64,000 nucleotides of DNA from Corallium rubrum (lineage: Eukaryota > Cnidaria > Anthozoa > Scleralcyonacea > Coralliidae): assembly GCA_964035015.1 (NCBI GenBank), contig OZ036007.1:3690161-3754160 (forward strand), in the 5' to 3' direction. This document shows, piece after piece, positions 48,097 to 57,729 of the stretch. The position numbers and the translations under genes were made by a program. Numbering within the stretch: the stretch's first letter is position 1; each line of letters starts with the position of its first letter. The notes under the pieces are model-generated. The model did no database searches, was not told the origin of the DNA, and saw nothing but the letters and a program-made list of their open reading frames with translations.

Positions 48097-48879
48097 TTTG
48101 CTGTATACAAGCTGTCGTAAGTGACTCAGAGAAACTGAAAACTCCGAGTTCCAATGGCTCAATAGTGGCGGCGTCCGGCTGGCATACGGAAGGTTGTGGG
48201 TTCGAGTCCCGTCTGGAGCTCAGAGTTTCTTTGAGTTTAGAGTCCGTTTCAACTTGCTTTTGAAATCCGATACGTATAATTGAACATTCCGAGCTACGTT
48301 CCGAGGTAGATACAAATTTAAGTCGGCAATTTGTTTCTGCTTAACTAAGTATCTATTGTTATATTTTATACAACAAATAATCTTCATCTCCGTGATTTTA
48401 CCAAAGGAATTCAATTCAAAGCTTATTAAATTCGAACTTCACGACGAACGTGAAGGCGAGCACGGGTGGCGTGTGCTGTTGGCGCGCTGCCTCTCACCAA
48501 AAAGTTAAGCGTTGTCGGGCTTGGACTCATGTGAGTGGAGTTGTAGTTGATCTCTCCTGCTACGAGGGTTTTTCGCCGGGTTCTCCGGTTTTCCTCCCTC
48601 CATAAAATCAACACCTAACATCTCAGCTGTGATCCGTGGTCTGAACTGTGTCGTTGACGGCTGCTTCGAGCGCCTTTGATATGCCTCGACACGGCCCCGT
48701 TGATCTGCGTCCTTCGCAATTCAGCCGCTAGCTGCAAGTAAGGATGATCAGCCACCCAGTCCTTTATCCTTTATCTGAACTTCCGTACCAAGTTCCCAAC
48801 CTTCCAACGAATGTTGACAAACGAATTTCAAAAGCAAGCTAAAACTGACTATAACTTACGACAGCTTGTACAGCAAAAA
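48097..48879. repeat. 780-bp inverted-repeat element containing a tRNA-like sequence
   Basis: The ends ttttgctgtatacaagctgt cgtaagt and acttacgacagcttgtacag caaaa are inverted copies. Inner arms cttgcttttgaaatccg (48252) and cgaatttcaaaagcaagc (48827) also pair. The tRNA-Ala-like sequence lies near the left end. Flanks of the tRNA-like sequences at 36.4 and 54.8 kb share the acagcttgtac end. Confidence 0.72.
48146..48221 (+). tRNA. tRNA-Ala(GGC)-like sequence inside a repeat, probably a pseudogene
   Basis: The 5' part GAGTTCC pairs with GGAGCTC at the 3' end. The A-box region (TGGCTCAATAGTGG) is distorted by an insertion, while the B box (GGTTCGAGTCC) is perfect. The anticodon loop would be CTGGCAT (anticodon GGC) on a stem with one mismatch. 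No T run follows directly. It is better read as the tRNA-derived part of a dispersed element than as a functional tRNA. Confidence 0.5.
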
Positions 48880-49028
48880 CATACGGAAAAACTAAACTAA
48901 CTTCATTTAATATACTTGGATAACCCTTTTAGTCAAATGTCATAAACTGTTCTTCCTAGAAGTCTAGTAAGAACCATCCCTCATTGCTCTAGTATTACTA
49001 CAGGAGGAAACAGGCTTCCACATTGAAG

Positions 49029-49312
49029 GTACACTGCGAGTCAGAGCCCCTTTCCGACCTACGCAAGCTTCCGGGGAAAGTGGGCTCTGCCAACAAACTC
49101 GATCTTCGCCCCAAGTTTGGGGCGAGTCAGTCAGGTTTTAAACTGGTCAAACAAGTTCTAGTTTACGAACACGCGTAAGCAGGAAAATAGGAAATGACGC
49201 GTTAGAGCCTGGGCCCAAAATAGTATCTTGGCAAGAAATATCGAGTTTGTTGGCAGAGCCCACTTTCCCCGGAAGCCGGCGTAGGTCGGAAAGGGGCTCT
49301 GACTCGCAGGGT
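49029..49312. repeat. 284-bp TIR element
   Basis: The left arm cactgcgagtcagagcccct ttccgacctacg ... ttccggggaaagtgggctct gcc is matched inverted by ggcagagcccactttccccg gaagccggcgtaggtcgga aaggggctctgactcgcagg. Arms are about 70 bp and nearly perfect. Confidence 0.9.
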
Positions 49313-49855
49313 ATGGTTTTATATGTGATAAAACATTCTCCTGATTTACATAAACTTTAGCTTTGATTTTCTCGCCTTAGACAACGTAATTTTTCAAAAT
49401 TACTACGCCAACGAACTTACCAAATGGTGATCGTTTTTAAAGCCATTCAAAACACTCGCAGAACGTGTTTTTTTGGCTTCGCATCGGGTTTTATATCTGA
49501 TCGGCTTCGCCTCGTGTTTTATATCTGATAAAACACTCCTGCTCGTGTTTTAGATATTACTTAATCCATTATCTTCACCATACATAAAACGACGACCAGA
49601 ACACAGAATAGTTGAGCATCTATACTGTCAGAACTCACAACCAAAGTAGTTTTCCCAATTAAATGTGTCTGTAAACCGGTTTTATTTTACAAAACAATAC
49701 GTATTAAACACGCGGGCGAGTCGTCCCCGCAGCACGCCTGCTGAACAACCATGTCCACAGTTTAGATATTGAACGGGAAGAAAATACATAAATAAATCAA
49801 GGTGTTTTCGAAACTCACATTTTTCAATCATTTCCGCAGTATATCTGAAGCGATT
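49313..49855. other. Intergenic stretch without recognised gene
   Basis: Holds repeated short motifs gcttcgcatcgggttttata tctgat / gcttcgcctcgtgttttata tctgat at 49480-49560. No coding frame with family similarity. Confidence 0.5.
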
Positions 49856-50136
49856 TTTATTCCGGTTTCGGTGCACGTAAAGCCTTTCACTTAACGTGTA
49901 CGGATCCGTGACGGTGTGACCTAATTTATCCGGAACGTTTTAGTACCGGATTCGTTTTGCCATTTACACACAAAAGAATGAATCCGGAGTAAAAACTTTC
50001 CAATTTGATCACGTATCCGGAGATTTCGAATCCGGAAAAAAATGTAGAAACTTCGTATCCGAATACTTTTGAATCCGAGACAATACGTAGTGTGAACGGT
50101 TATTCTGATGAATTCGGATGCTCTTCCGCTCGTAGT

Positions 50137-50257
50137 CATACATACATCATACATCATCTTTATTTTAATACGCTGGCCTCACACAACTTATAATAGAAGT
50201 TGATTTCCAGGAGGGGCGTATATTTAAACTTACCTACCTAAAAACTAACTAAATAAC

Positions 50258-50289
<32 letters not shown>

Positions 50290-50910
50290 AAGTAATGTAG
50301 CGTAATGTAAGTCTGAAATATAATCTAAAAACTAAGTATTAAAGCAACCGGGTCAGCATGTTTCAGCAAAAGGCAAAGTGGCAAGTCTATTCTTAAATTC
50401 ATCTGAAAGTGACGTTGCCTTTTTTGCCTCAGTTGGTAAATTATTCCACAGCATTGCACCACTATATTTAAAACTACGCTTGAGAAAATTAGTGTTTGGC
50501 TTTGGAAGTGCTAGATCAGTTTCAATATTTCTGAGATTATAATTTTTATTAATATCTTTAAGCTTTGTCAAACCGTCTCGCAGAAACGGCGCAGATTGCC
50601 CATTTAGGATTTTGTAGACTAGAGTGCCCTTTACTCTTGCACGTCTAATTTGGAGGGTATCCCATTGTAAACTGTTTAATACGTCCATTGAACGTGTATC
50701 ATAATTTGCTCCCGTTATGACCCTTGCAGCACGATTTTGAAGTCTTTGTAATTTATCTTTTAGTAGCTTGCCACATGTATCCCATAAAGGTGAACAGTAA
50801 TCAAAATAAGGCTGGACTAATGATTTATAAAGTGTTGCAAGGGAACACCTTGGGACAAAATGTTTAATTGGTTGAGGTTGCGGTGGAACCAACATGATCA
50901 ACATATTAAC
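50137..50910 (-). pseudogene. 5'-truncated LINE tail (reverse-transcriptase C-terminus)
   Basis: The frame ending at 50353 contains CSLATLYKSLVQPYFDYCSP LWD (the end of the reverse-transcriptase domain), [40 protein letters not shown]. This is the same family type as at 30.4 kb but a different lineage. Nothing upstream of about 50910 belongs to it, although the frame stays open into a neighbouring repeat. A GTTA microsatellite (minus strand) at 50254-50290 and a final AAAGATGATGTATGATGTAT tail mark the 3' end. Confidence 0.88.
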
Positions 50911-51002
50911 TGAATTAAAGGAATTCCGAGTGTAGTTTAAAGGGCCGAATCTGCGAATACTGTTGTAGTGTAAACGCCTAACGAATCCGAATCCGAAGTG
51001 AA

Positions 51003-52100
51003 TCCTAGCCTGCGTAGCTGGCGGTTTTAAGCGTTGGGGTCTCGCGGGCGAGGGAGAAAAAGCGGGCGGAATAGCGCTCTTTCCGCCCGCTTTTTCTCCT
51101 TCGCCCGCTTCTTCGCCCTCGCCCGCTTCTTCAACTGAGACCCCACCCCTTAAACACGGAGCGAGCACATAAAAGGGAGCCCCTCCCCGGCTACGCACTG
51201 ACAGTTTGAAATGTCAACAGTCAAGTCAACAACGAGTCAGTGAGCTGGTGAAGGTTTGAGAATTATCTTTTATTTATAACCTTTTTACCTTTCAATTACC
51301 CATGTAAATTGTGAAGAGAAACATAAGAGTCTTAGATAAAAACAATTCTGAAGTGATTAAATTTGTTTGGTCAATGAATTTGTAAAATATATAAGCTTAT
51401 ATTATGACCTTGCTTTCAAATGATGTTTGAAGGTCACGTATAGCTGCTTTGTCTTTTGCCGTTTTTTAAAATAAAGTTCCACATAAAAGACAATACTTTG
51501 ATATTTAACTAAAACAGACCATTTAAACGAAGACAATAAATAGTTTATTATATTAACTTTGCAAGTCAATATATCACAAATTGAGAACTTTTTAGTAGTC
51601 ATTTGTCTGGCTTTCCAGACAACATGTACTGTCGATCGTGCAAAAACAAAGTTGTCGTCGTTGAAAAGTGAGATGATGTTCAGACATCTACATGGAGATA
51701 TTCATTATCAACATTCTTGGTGTATATAAAATGGTCTTATAATTACAAGGACGGAAGATATGAATGAATAAGCAAAGAATACAGACATCATCTGCATTCA
51801 ACAAGCAAAATGGTGAGACGCTTGGTCTTTTTCGTACGGTTTTTCCTCACCTTAGTTTTGTTTCGACGTATTGGAAGCGTAATTTTTCCTTCTTTCTACT
51901 CAAAATGATGTGTTAACTTGAAAAAGACAAATTCGACGTTTGGGAAGTGGCAAGTTTAATTTAAAAACAGTAAACAAGTCTCACAATTGTCTCACAAAAG
52001 CTCCACTCTTCAGTCTCAGCCAAAGTTCCTCGGGTAAGGCCGGAAGTAATTTTAGCTGTGCGCTCGCTCCGTGTTTAAAACCGCCAGCTACGCAGGCTAA
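51003..52100. repeat. 1.1-kb element with tagcctgcgtagctggcggt terminal inverted repeats
   Basis: The left end tagcctgcgtagctggcggt tttaag and the right end tttaaaaccgccagctacgc aggcta are inverted. Just inside lies a GC-rich block with gcccgctttttctcc motifs in both orientations (51040-51135). The middle (51240-51900) is AT-rich with no gene. It is inserted in the tccggattcg element. Shorter tagcctgcgtag ends recur at 52980. Confidence 0.8.
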
Positions 52101-52160
52101 GCGAATCCGGAAACATTTACAGATCTGGAAACTTTTGCTCTAGTGTAAACGTAGTATCCA

Positions 52161-52976
52161 GTCATCATATTAGATATGTACACGTGCGAGCAAACTCGCA
52201 CAACCCGCGTAGGCAGTGTTTTAGATAGAGCGAAGTGAAAAGGTGGTAAACTGCTGAGTCAGCTGAGAATTTTAGTAACCTGACGTTTCGAGTGGAACTC
52301 TTCATCAGAGTGAAATGTGAAGTAAAGTGTGTCGTATCTGCAGAGTAGAGTACTAGGACTGGAAGGTTTACTAGTGAGGAAGCAAAGTGTTGAGAAGGAA
52401 GGCGTTGATTTGCAATAAAACACTGGCTAACTAACAAATGCCCAGCACTAACAGTGGCAGCAGTCACGGCGAAGCCTGATATGGAGCCGATTTACCCAGT
52501 TTGCCGGTGTCACAGCGGATTTGGACCCCCCGGGTCCAAATCTCCCAGTAGATTTACTAGAAGAAAGATTTGGACAGGGGGTCCGAATTTAGGGGGGTCC
52601 AAATTAACTGGGACACCTGGATAAACTTTACGTTCCGTTTACATGGAAGCGTGTTACCTGGCAAGTTACCGAGGCCCAGACGCCCAGTAACTCGCCTCCA
52701 TATAAACAAGCATTGTAGCACCAGTCGGTGGCGTCAGTACTCAATTATATAGCCGAATGGTAAAGCTGGAAGGCCAATGTAAAAATCACGCTATGTATGA
52801 ATGTCGTGAAAGCCAAAATTCCCGCTATTTAAAGAAAGGCTCTGATAACCTGAAATTCTATGCTTGAAAGCTTTTTTCAACTCTGCAGGTCCCTCTTCAA
52901 TGTCCATGTAATCTAGTCTAAGTAGGTCAATAATTTAGGCTTACAGCATATCAGCAATCGAACAATATAATTATAC
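52161..52976. other. Repeat remnants, no recognised gene
   Basis: Contains gtaacctgacgtttcgagtg gaactcttcatcagag (52271-52310), a motif shared with the foldback at 56.5 kb. Also a ccccccgggtccaaatctcc block with repeated ggtccaaatt (52513-52612) and gttacctggcaagttacc (52655-52672), similar to the 42.96-kb element. Short ORFs are not gene-like. Confidence 0.5.
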
Positions 52977-53100
52977 GAACTAGCCTGCGTAGCAGGCGTT
53001 CTGTTCTGGGGGAGAGGGTTGAGTCAAGAGTCTTTCTGCTGCCCCTCAACTCCCTCCCCAGAACAGAACGCCTGCTAGGAACTACATAATCGTTAGTTCG
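52977..53100. repeat. 120-bp palindromic element
   Basis: The arms cgaactagcctgcgtagcag gcgttctgttctgggg and ccccagaacagaacgcctgc tagg pair, and gcgaac/gttcgc-like ends extend the match. Its end resembles that of the 51.0-52.1-kb element. Confidence 0.8.
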
Positions 53101-53376
53101 CTAATTAACTTACCAATAATCTCTGCGGATTAACGTCTTTGTGAAATCTGAGCAGTGTTGACATGTTTCCATAGCAATGAGGCATTTCTCACCAGAGTTT
53201 GGCGTCAATTGTGAAAGTGTTGTCGCTTGATCATTGAGGAGTTAAAACTCGGAAAATACCTGTTTCAAAAGAAAAATACAGTTGTAAGTCGCTGCCGTGG
53301 TTTTTGGGGTTGAAAATAGCAGAGAATATATAGTGGACTGGAGATCAAAGGAGCAGCTATTGTAGGTTGCTATGGT
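53101..53376 (+). promoter_or_regulatory. Upstream region of the GPCR gene
   Basis: About 275 bp between the palindrome at 52977-53100 and the ATG. No TATA box or clear motif is visible. An upstream ATG at 53370 is followed directly by TGA (ATG GTA TGA) and overlaps the main start, so it could act as a minimal upstream ORF. Confidence 0.35.
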
Positions 53377-54387
53377 ATGAACACAGACATGACAAGTGAG
53401 CCAGGGAGTTCAACTCAAAATCACAGTATCTTAGAACTCAACTCAGTCTTATTGGTGATCCTTATTCTTTTTACCCTGCTTGGAAATGTGCTTATTCTTG
53501 TTTCGATCTGGAAAAACAAAAGACTTCATAAGACGACTCATCTTCATTCCGTTAGTCTTATCCTCGCCAATCTGATCCCAGCTACGACTATAGTTCCTTT
53601 ACGCGTCGTTCGTGTTTGGAAGGAGTCGAATGGAGAACCGAGCGACGAGACTGGACTATGCCAAGCGTATCTTATAGTCACCCTACTATGGTGTGTCGTG
53701 TCTATTTTAACACTGGCAACAATGAGTATGGATCGGTATATTGCGATCTCCAGACCACAGAAATACGCCTCACTCATGACCAGATGCCGAGCTGTAAGCT
53801 TGCTATTGTGTGCGTGGATTATCGCCATTGCGATCTCATTCTTGCCCCTGTATCATTCAGAAGGCGCTCTTAAACTGTTCAACTGTAACTTCAACCTGCT
53901 CCGAAAGGAAAACTACGTTTACCTCCTACTAGTCGTAGAGATTATTCCTTTGATCTTGATGTTCGTAATTCATTACCAGATCATGAAGCTCTCGACCAAA
54001 CATGCTCAGTCTATTGGTGTTGTCGATTCGAGATTGACGGAGTACAACAGGGTCCCATTAGATTTTCCAGCCGAAGTTCGTTGGTCACGAGTTGTTATAT
54101 TAATAATTCTATTATACGTCTTAATGTGGGCTCCACGATGTATTTTCCTTATCGTAGACGCTCAATCGCTTTCGACGAACAGTGCGAAGGCATTTGATGT
54201 GCTTACTGAAATAACAACATACAGTTTCGCTGGATTGGTTCCACTGGTACTGGTGCATTTTAATGAAGATATCAGAGAAGAATTCTTCAGACTGACAATG
54301 CCATATCAGTGGTTCAGGAAGGCCCATGGAGTTGGAAAGAAATACAGAAATAAAAATTCGGTAGCGCCATTCGATATTGAAATATGA
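53377..54387 (+). CDS. Class A (rhodopsin-like) G-protein-coupled receptor, single exon
   Basis: 336 residues, the usual size, with no intron. A probable N-glycosylation site NHS is at residue 15. Seven hydrophobic segments lie near 20-45, 55-80, 95-118, 138-158, 178-203, 236-261 and 276-296. Family marks: GN at 36-37 (N1.50), C95 and C170 (extracellular disulfide), DRY at 119-121, W147 (4.50), P191 (5.50), WAP at 251-253, P289 (7.50), and a helix-8 EEFF. Departures: the TM2 LxxAD site reads LILANL, so D2.50 is N65; NPxxY reads VPLVL (288-292), losing N7.49 and Y7.53; CWxP reads MWAP. Ligand and G protein cannot be told. The ATG at 53377 gives a full TM1; Met5 is a possible alternative start. 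It stands alone among repeats. Confidence 0.93.
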   Translation: MNTDMTSEPGSSTQNHSILELNSVLLVILILFTLLGNVLILVSIWKNKRLHKTTHLHSVSLILANLIPATTIVPLRVVRVWKESNGEPSDETGLCQAYLIVTLLWCVVSILTLATMSMDRYIAISRPQKYASLMTRCRAVSLLLCAWIIAIAISFLPLYHSEGALKLFNCNFNLLRKENYVYLLLVVEIIPLILMFVIHYQIMKLSTKHAQSIGVVDSRLTEYNRVPLDFPAEVRWSRVVILIILLYVLMWAPRCIFLIVDAQSLSTNSAKAFDVLTEITTYSFAGLVPLVLVHFNEDIREEFFRLTMPYQWFRKAHGVGKKYRNKNSVAPFDIEI

Positions 54388-54592
54388 CTCACGGTTACAT
54401 AAACGACGGAACAGTCGCTGTAATGGGGAAAATGTACGGCCAAGATGGTCATGATTCTTGGAAAACTAATTCTGGTATATACCTATACTTCAAGGTTAAA
54501 CATATATATGTACATTTAAAAACATTAGTGCTAGAGTAATTTTGTAAATTGTCATTATTAGCATTAATATGTAAAAGTAGCAGAAATATGAA

Positions 54593-54602
54593 AATAAATA
54601 AA
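54593..54602 (+). terminator. Polyadenylation signals for the GPCR gene
   Basis: Two overlapping AATAAA hexamers (54593-54598 and 54597-54602) lie about 205 bp after the stop codon in AT-rich sequence. They are the first clear signals downstream. Confidence 0.6.
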
Positions 54603-54764
54603 GTATTGTATTACACTGCATGTGAGAGTAAAAATACGTCTAGAATCCATAGCATGATAAACATCCCGTCAAGCATGGATCTAGCCATATCTTTGTCATG
54701 CATGGGACCAAAGAATATCATTTTTTTGCAGTCATCGCTAAAATGTAGTTGCAGACGAGACAAC

Positions 54765-54870
54765 CTTTCAAACGCTCGCCAGACGCTCTAACAGTTGCTG
54801 TTTCGAACCCCGTCTAGAGTTAACAGTTTTCTAAGTTTTACCAATTAACGACAGCTTGTACAGAAAGAAC
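54765..54870 (-). repeat. Degenerate tRNA-like repeat fragment
   Basis: cgctcgccagacgctctaac and tgtttcgaaccccgtctaga g resemble the D-arm and B-box parts of the tRNA-Ala-like sequences at 36.4 and 48.1 kb, but the anticodon arm is deleted. It is followed by acgacagcttgtacag, the same flanking end as at 48.87 kb. Confidence 0.65.
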
Positions 54871-55061
54871 TAACAAAATTTAACGAACTCAAAGCTGAAA
54901 GACCTATAGTCTATATTAAAACGGACGGAAGAGTGAGGTGGTAAATTGCCGAGATAAATTTTGATAACGAAATACTGACGTTCTGAATTGTGTTTAGTAT
55001 TTCATTCTGTGTAACGCCAGACGATTTACTATTTATCTCTATTAATAATCCGTGCACAACC

Positions 55062-55570
55062 AACAAATCAATCAACCATGCAATTAAACAACCAACCAAC
55101 CAGTCAACCAACCAATCAACCAATCAACCAACCAACCAACCAGTCAACCAACCAACCAACCAACCAACCAACCAACCAACCAACCAACCAACCAACCGAC
55201 CGACCGACTGACCGATCGACCAGTCAACCAACCAACCAACCGACCGACCGACCAGTCAACCAACCAACCAACCAACCAACCAACCAACCAACCAACCAAC
55301 CAACCAACCAACCAACCGACCAACCGACCAGTCGACCAACCAACCAACCACCCACCCACCCACCCCACCCCACCAACCAACCAACCAACCAACCAACCAA
55401 CCAGCCAACCAACCAACCAACCAACCAACCAACCAACCAACCAACCAACCAACCAACCAACCAACCAACCAACCAACCGACCAACCGACCAGTCGACCAA
55501 CCAACCAACCAACCGACCAACTGACCAGTCAACCAACCAACCACCCCACCCCACCCCACCAACCAACAAT
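55062..55570. repeat. (CCAA)n microsatellite with CCGA and CAGT variants
   Basis: About 500 bp of CCAA units with CCGA, CAGT and CCCA variants, in a partly duplicated pattern (ccgaccaaccgaccagtcga recurs near 55316 and 55475). Open frames on both strands (PTNQ, WLVG repeats) are by-products. Confidence 0.97.
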
Positions 55571-56034
55571 TAAGGATTCTATTCCTGACGTCCCAATGCA
55601 TAGGCAAAACTTTGGTTGTTAAATTAGTTCATCGCCTTAATTAACTCTTATTAAATCAACATTGGACAAAACGATAATAGAATCAAAAACTATATATTTC
55701 AAAGTAAATAAAATGTAGAAACTTAATTGTTTTGAAAAAGGTTAAGTTAAAAAAGTAAAAAGAAAGATTACTAATAATAATACAGTTAATGTTGTATCTT
55801 ATTTACAAGTACTTATTAATGATGTTTTGTAATGCTGTTTACTTGATTTGAACAAAAAATGTTCAAGAAATGGTGAACGGACAACCGTCTCGTTTGAATG
55901 TAAGGCGTTATGTCATCTTATGAAACCCACGACTAAAATTATTTGCAGTCAAACCAGATGTTCTTTCCCACACGACCTTGTAATATTGACAGTAACATTG
56001 CAATGTTGACTTGCAAATGGTACACGGTGATTTC
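55571..56034. other. Intergenic stretch without recognised gene
   Basis: AT-rich, no gene-like frame, no clear repeat ends. Confidence 0.5.
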
Positions 56035-56425
56035 TTGCCAAGTTGCTAAAAATTCGCATTTTAGATATTTAACTTCACATAATATGAAGCTCTATTGAAA
56101 GTCAGAACAACTAACCTAAGTAAACTTCATGTTATGTGAAGTTCGATATTTAAAATGCGAATTTTTAGCAACTCGCCAAGCAGTCGCCCTGTACCGTTAG
56201 CAAATCAACATTGCAACATTGCAATGTTGCTTTGATATTTTAAATGCGAATTTTTAGCAACTCGCCAAGCAGTCGCCCTGTATCGTTAGCAAGTCAACAT
56301 TGCAACATTGCAATGTTGCTTTGATATTTAAAATGCGAATTTTTAGCAACTTGCCATGGCCAAGAAATCGCCGTGTACCGTTTGCAAGTCAGCTTATTGC
56401 AATGTTGCTGTTAATATTGTGTAAA
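56035..56425. repeat. Palindrome with a 110-bp tandem amplification
   Basis: The unit gatatttaaaatgcgaattt ttagcaactcgccaagcagt cgccctgtaccgttagcaaa tcaacattgcaacattgcaa tgttgctt occurs two and a half times to the right. The left part (56035-56110) is its inverted copy, through ttgctaaaaattcgcatttt and cttcacataatatgaagc. Each unit contains the perfect dyad caacattgcaacattgcaat gttg. Confidence 0.85.
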
Positions 56426-56469
56426 CTCTTTCACTGCTACAATCAAGTTTTAATTATTTTAACAATCGA

Positions 56470-56905
56470 AATATGGTAAGGTTAGGTATACTGCCGAAAC
56501 AGAGAACGTAGGAGTCTAACGTTTCGAGCGAAGGCCCTTCGTCAGAGAGAAACGTAAAGAGTGTAGACTCTTTACACGTTTCTTGTAGAGTGTAGAGTGT
56601 AGAGTGTAGAGTGTAGAGTGTAGAGTGTAGAGTGTAGAGTGTAGAGTGTAGAGTGTAGAGTGTAGAGTGTAGAGTGTAGAGTGTAGAGTGTAGAGTGTAG
56701 AGTGTAGAGTGTAGATTACACGTTTCTTGTAGAGTGTAGAGTGTAGATGGTAGAGTGTAGATGGTAGATGGTAGAGTGTAGACTCTTTACGTAAAGAGTC
56801 TACACTCTTTACGTTTCTCTCTGACGAAGGATCTTCGCTCGAAACGTTAGAATCCTACGTTCTCTGTTTCGGCAGTATATCTAACCTTATTATATTTCGA
56901 TTGTT
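56470..56905. repeat. Foldback element with a 7-bp satellite core
   Basis: The arms ggttaggtatactgccgaaa cagagaacgtaggagtctaa cgtttcgagcgaaggccctt cgtcagagagaaacgtaaag and their inverted copy (56805-56885) enclose about 20 tandem copies of TGTAGAG at 56585-56715, followed by irregular copies. Flanking sequence ttatatttcgattgttgttt ctacactgcctacgcagcac recurs at 46590. Confidence 0.88.
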
Positions 56906-57496
56906 GTTTCTACACTGCCTACGCAGCACGCTATTTTTATTTCACTAATTCAATTATTTTACTCTGGCTAACGCCAGATGATTTTACTAGTCAAAGAGAG
57001 AAATCTAGCAGTGAAAGAGTTAAAAGTAACCGACAAGGATTACTGATCCAAGATGACTGCCACTGTCCTTACTCCCATAGTAGTAGCCGCTGACCGTTTT
57101 CTAATAAATAAATTAATAGCGTTGATCGGACTATGGGCCCGACTGAGCCCACAGTGAAATAAGGATACATGTAAGGATACTGGGCAAGATAAGGTCAGCG
57201 GTCGCTCCTATGAGAGAAAGGACCCTCGGTTCCGTAAGTTCGGTCACTTTTTGTATGAGACCATTAAGGCTAGTTTCCACTCAGTAAAATTTTCCCCAGG
57301 ACCGGATAGGAAAGTTTCCTTGTCTTGTGAGCTCTTGGTCGGAACTAATGAGCACAAACGAAACTTTCCTGTCTGTTCCTATTCCAAACTAGCCTTTACG
57401 AGGCCTGCAGTCCAGTTATATATATGACATATAAGCTAGTAAGATTCTTGCTTATAACAACGTGCAAAACTACACATGTATTTTTTCATACTTCCC
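56906..57496. other. Region 3' of TOPBP1, no further gene
   Basis: Contains the repeat ctacactgcctacgcagcac at 56910 and otherwise unique-looking sequence. I see no consensus AATAAA on the minus strand within 300 bp of the TOPBP1 stop codon. Confidence 0.5.
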
Positions 57497-57729
57497 TTAA
57501 GATCTCTTGAAACGTTTCTCCGTTGTCTCCGACGTGCTTTCGTCCGGCTTTCTTTTCCTGTTGGCCAATTTCAGTCGTTCTTGAGATTTTTTGATAAGAT
57601 ACTTGCCTACGGACGGCAGAGGATTCTCCGTAAGGTAATCCGCAATGTATTCTGTTTTTAGCACGAGTATTTTTGCTTTCTGAAGACGCTCAAAGTCGAT
57701 GCTTTGCACAAGAGATGACTTGCCAGGAC
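57497..57729 (-). CDS. TOPBP1: TOPBP1 terminal exon (BRCT8 end, NLS, stop)
   Basis: Completes Ser and reads [40 protein letters not shown], then a Lys/Arg-rich tail [21 protein letters not shown] and TAA at 57497-57499. It matches human [18 protein letters not shown] and the final KRKAPTEKNKIKRPRVH-type tail. Acceptor TCATTAG. Confidence 0.96.

Larger units (their letters stand above)
49856..52160. repeat. Outer composite element with nested insertions
   Basis: Both flanks are rich in tccggattcg/cgaatccgga motifs together with gtgtaaacg (49860-50115, 50930-51002 and 52100-52155), as expected for one old element split by later insertions. The LINE tail (50137-50910) and the 1.1-kb element (51003-52100) sit inside it. 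Confidence 0.55.

Noticed and set aside
50911..51198. N-terminal extension of the LINE frame
   Set aside because: This part falls in neighbouring repeats (the tagcctgcgtag element and the tccggattcg element), so the frame is open by chance.
53544..54327. Minus-strand and frame-shifted ORFs across the GPCR gene
   Set aside because: Shadows of the receptor frame, with no features of their own.
54911..55607. PTNQ and WLVG repeat frames
   Set aside because: CCAA microsatellite.
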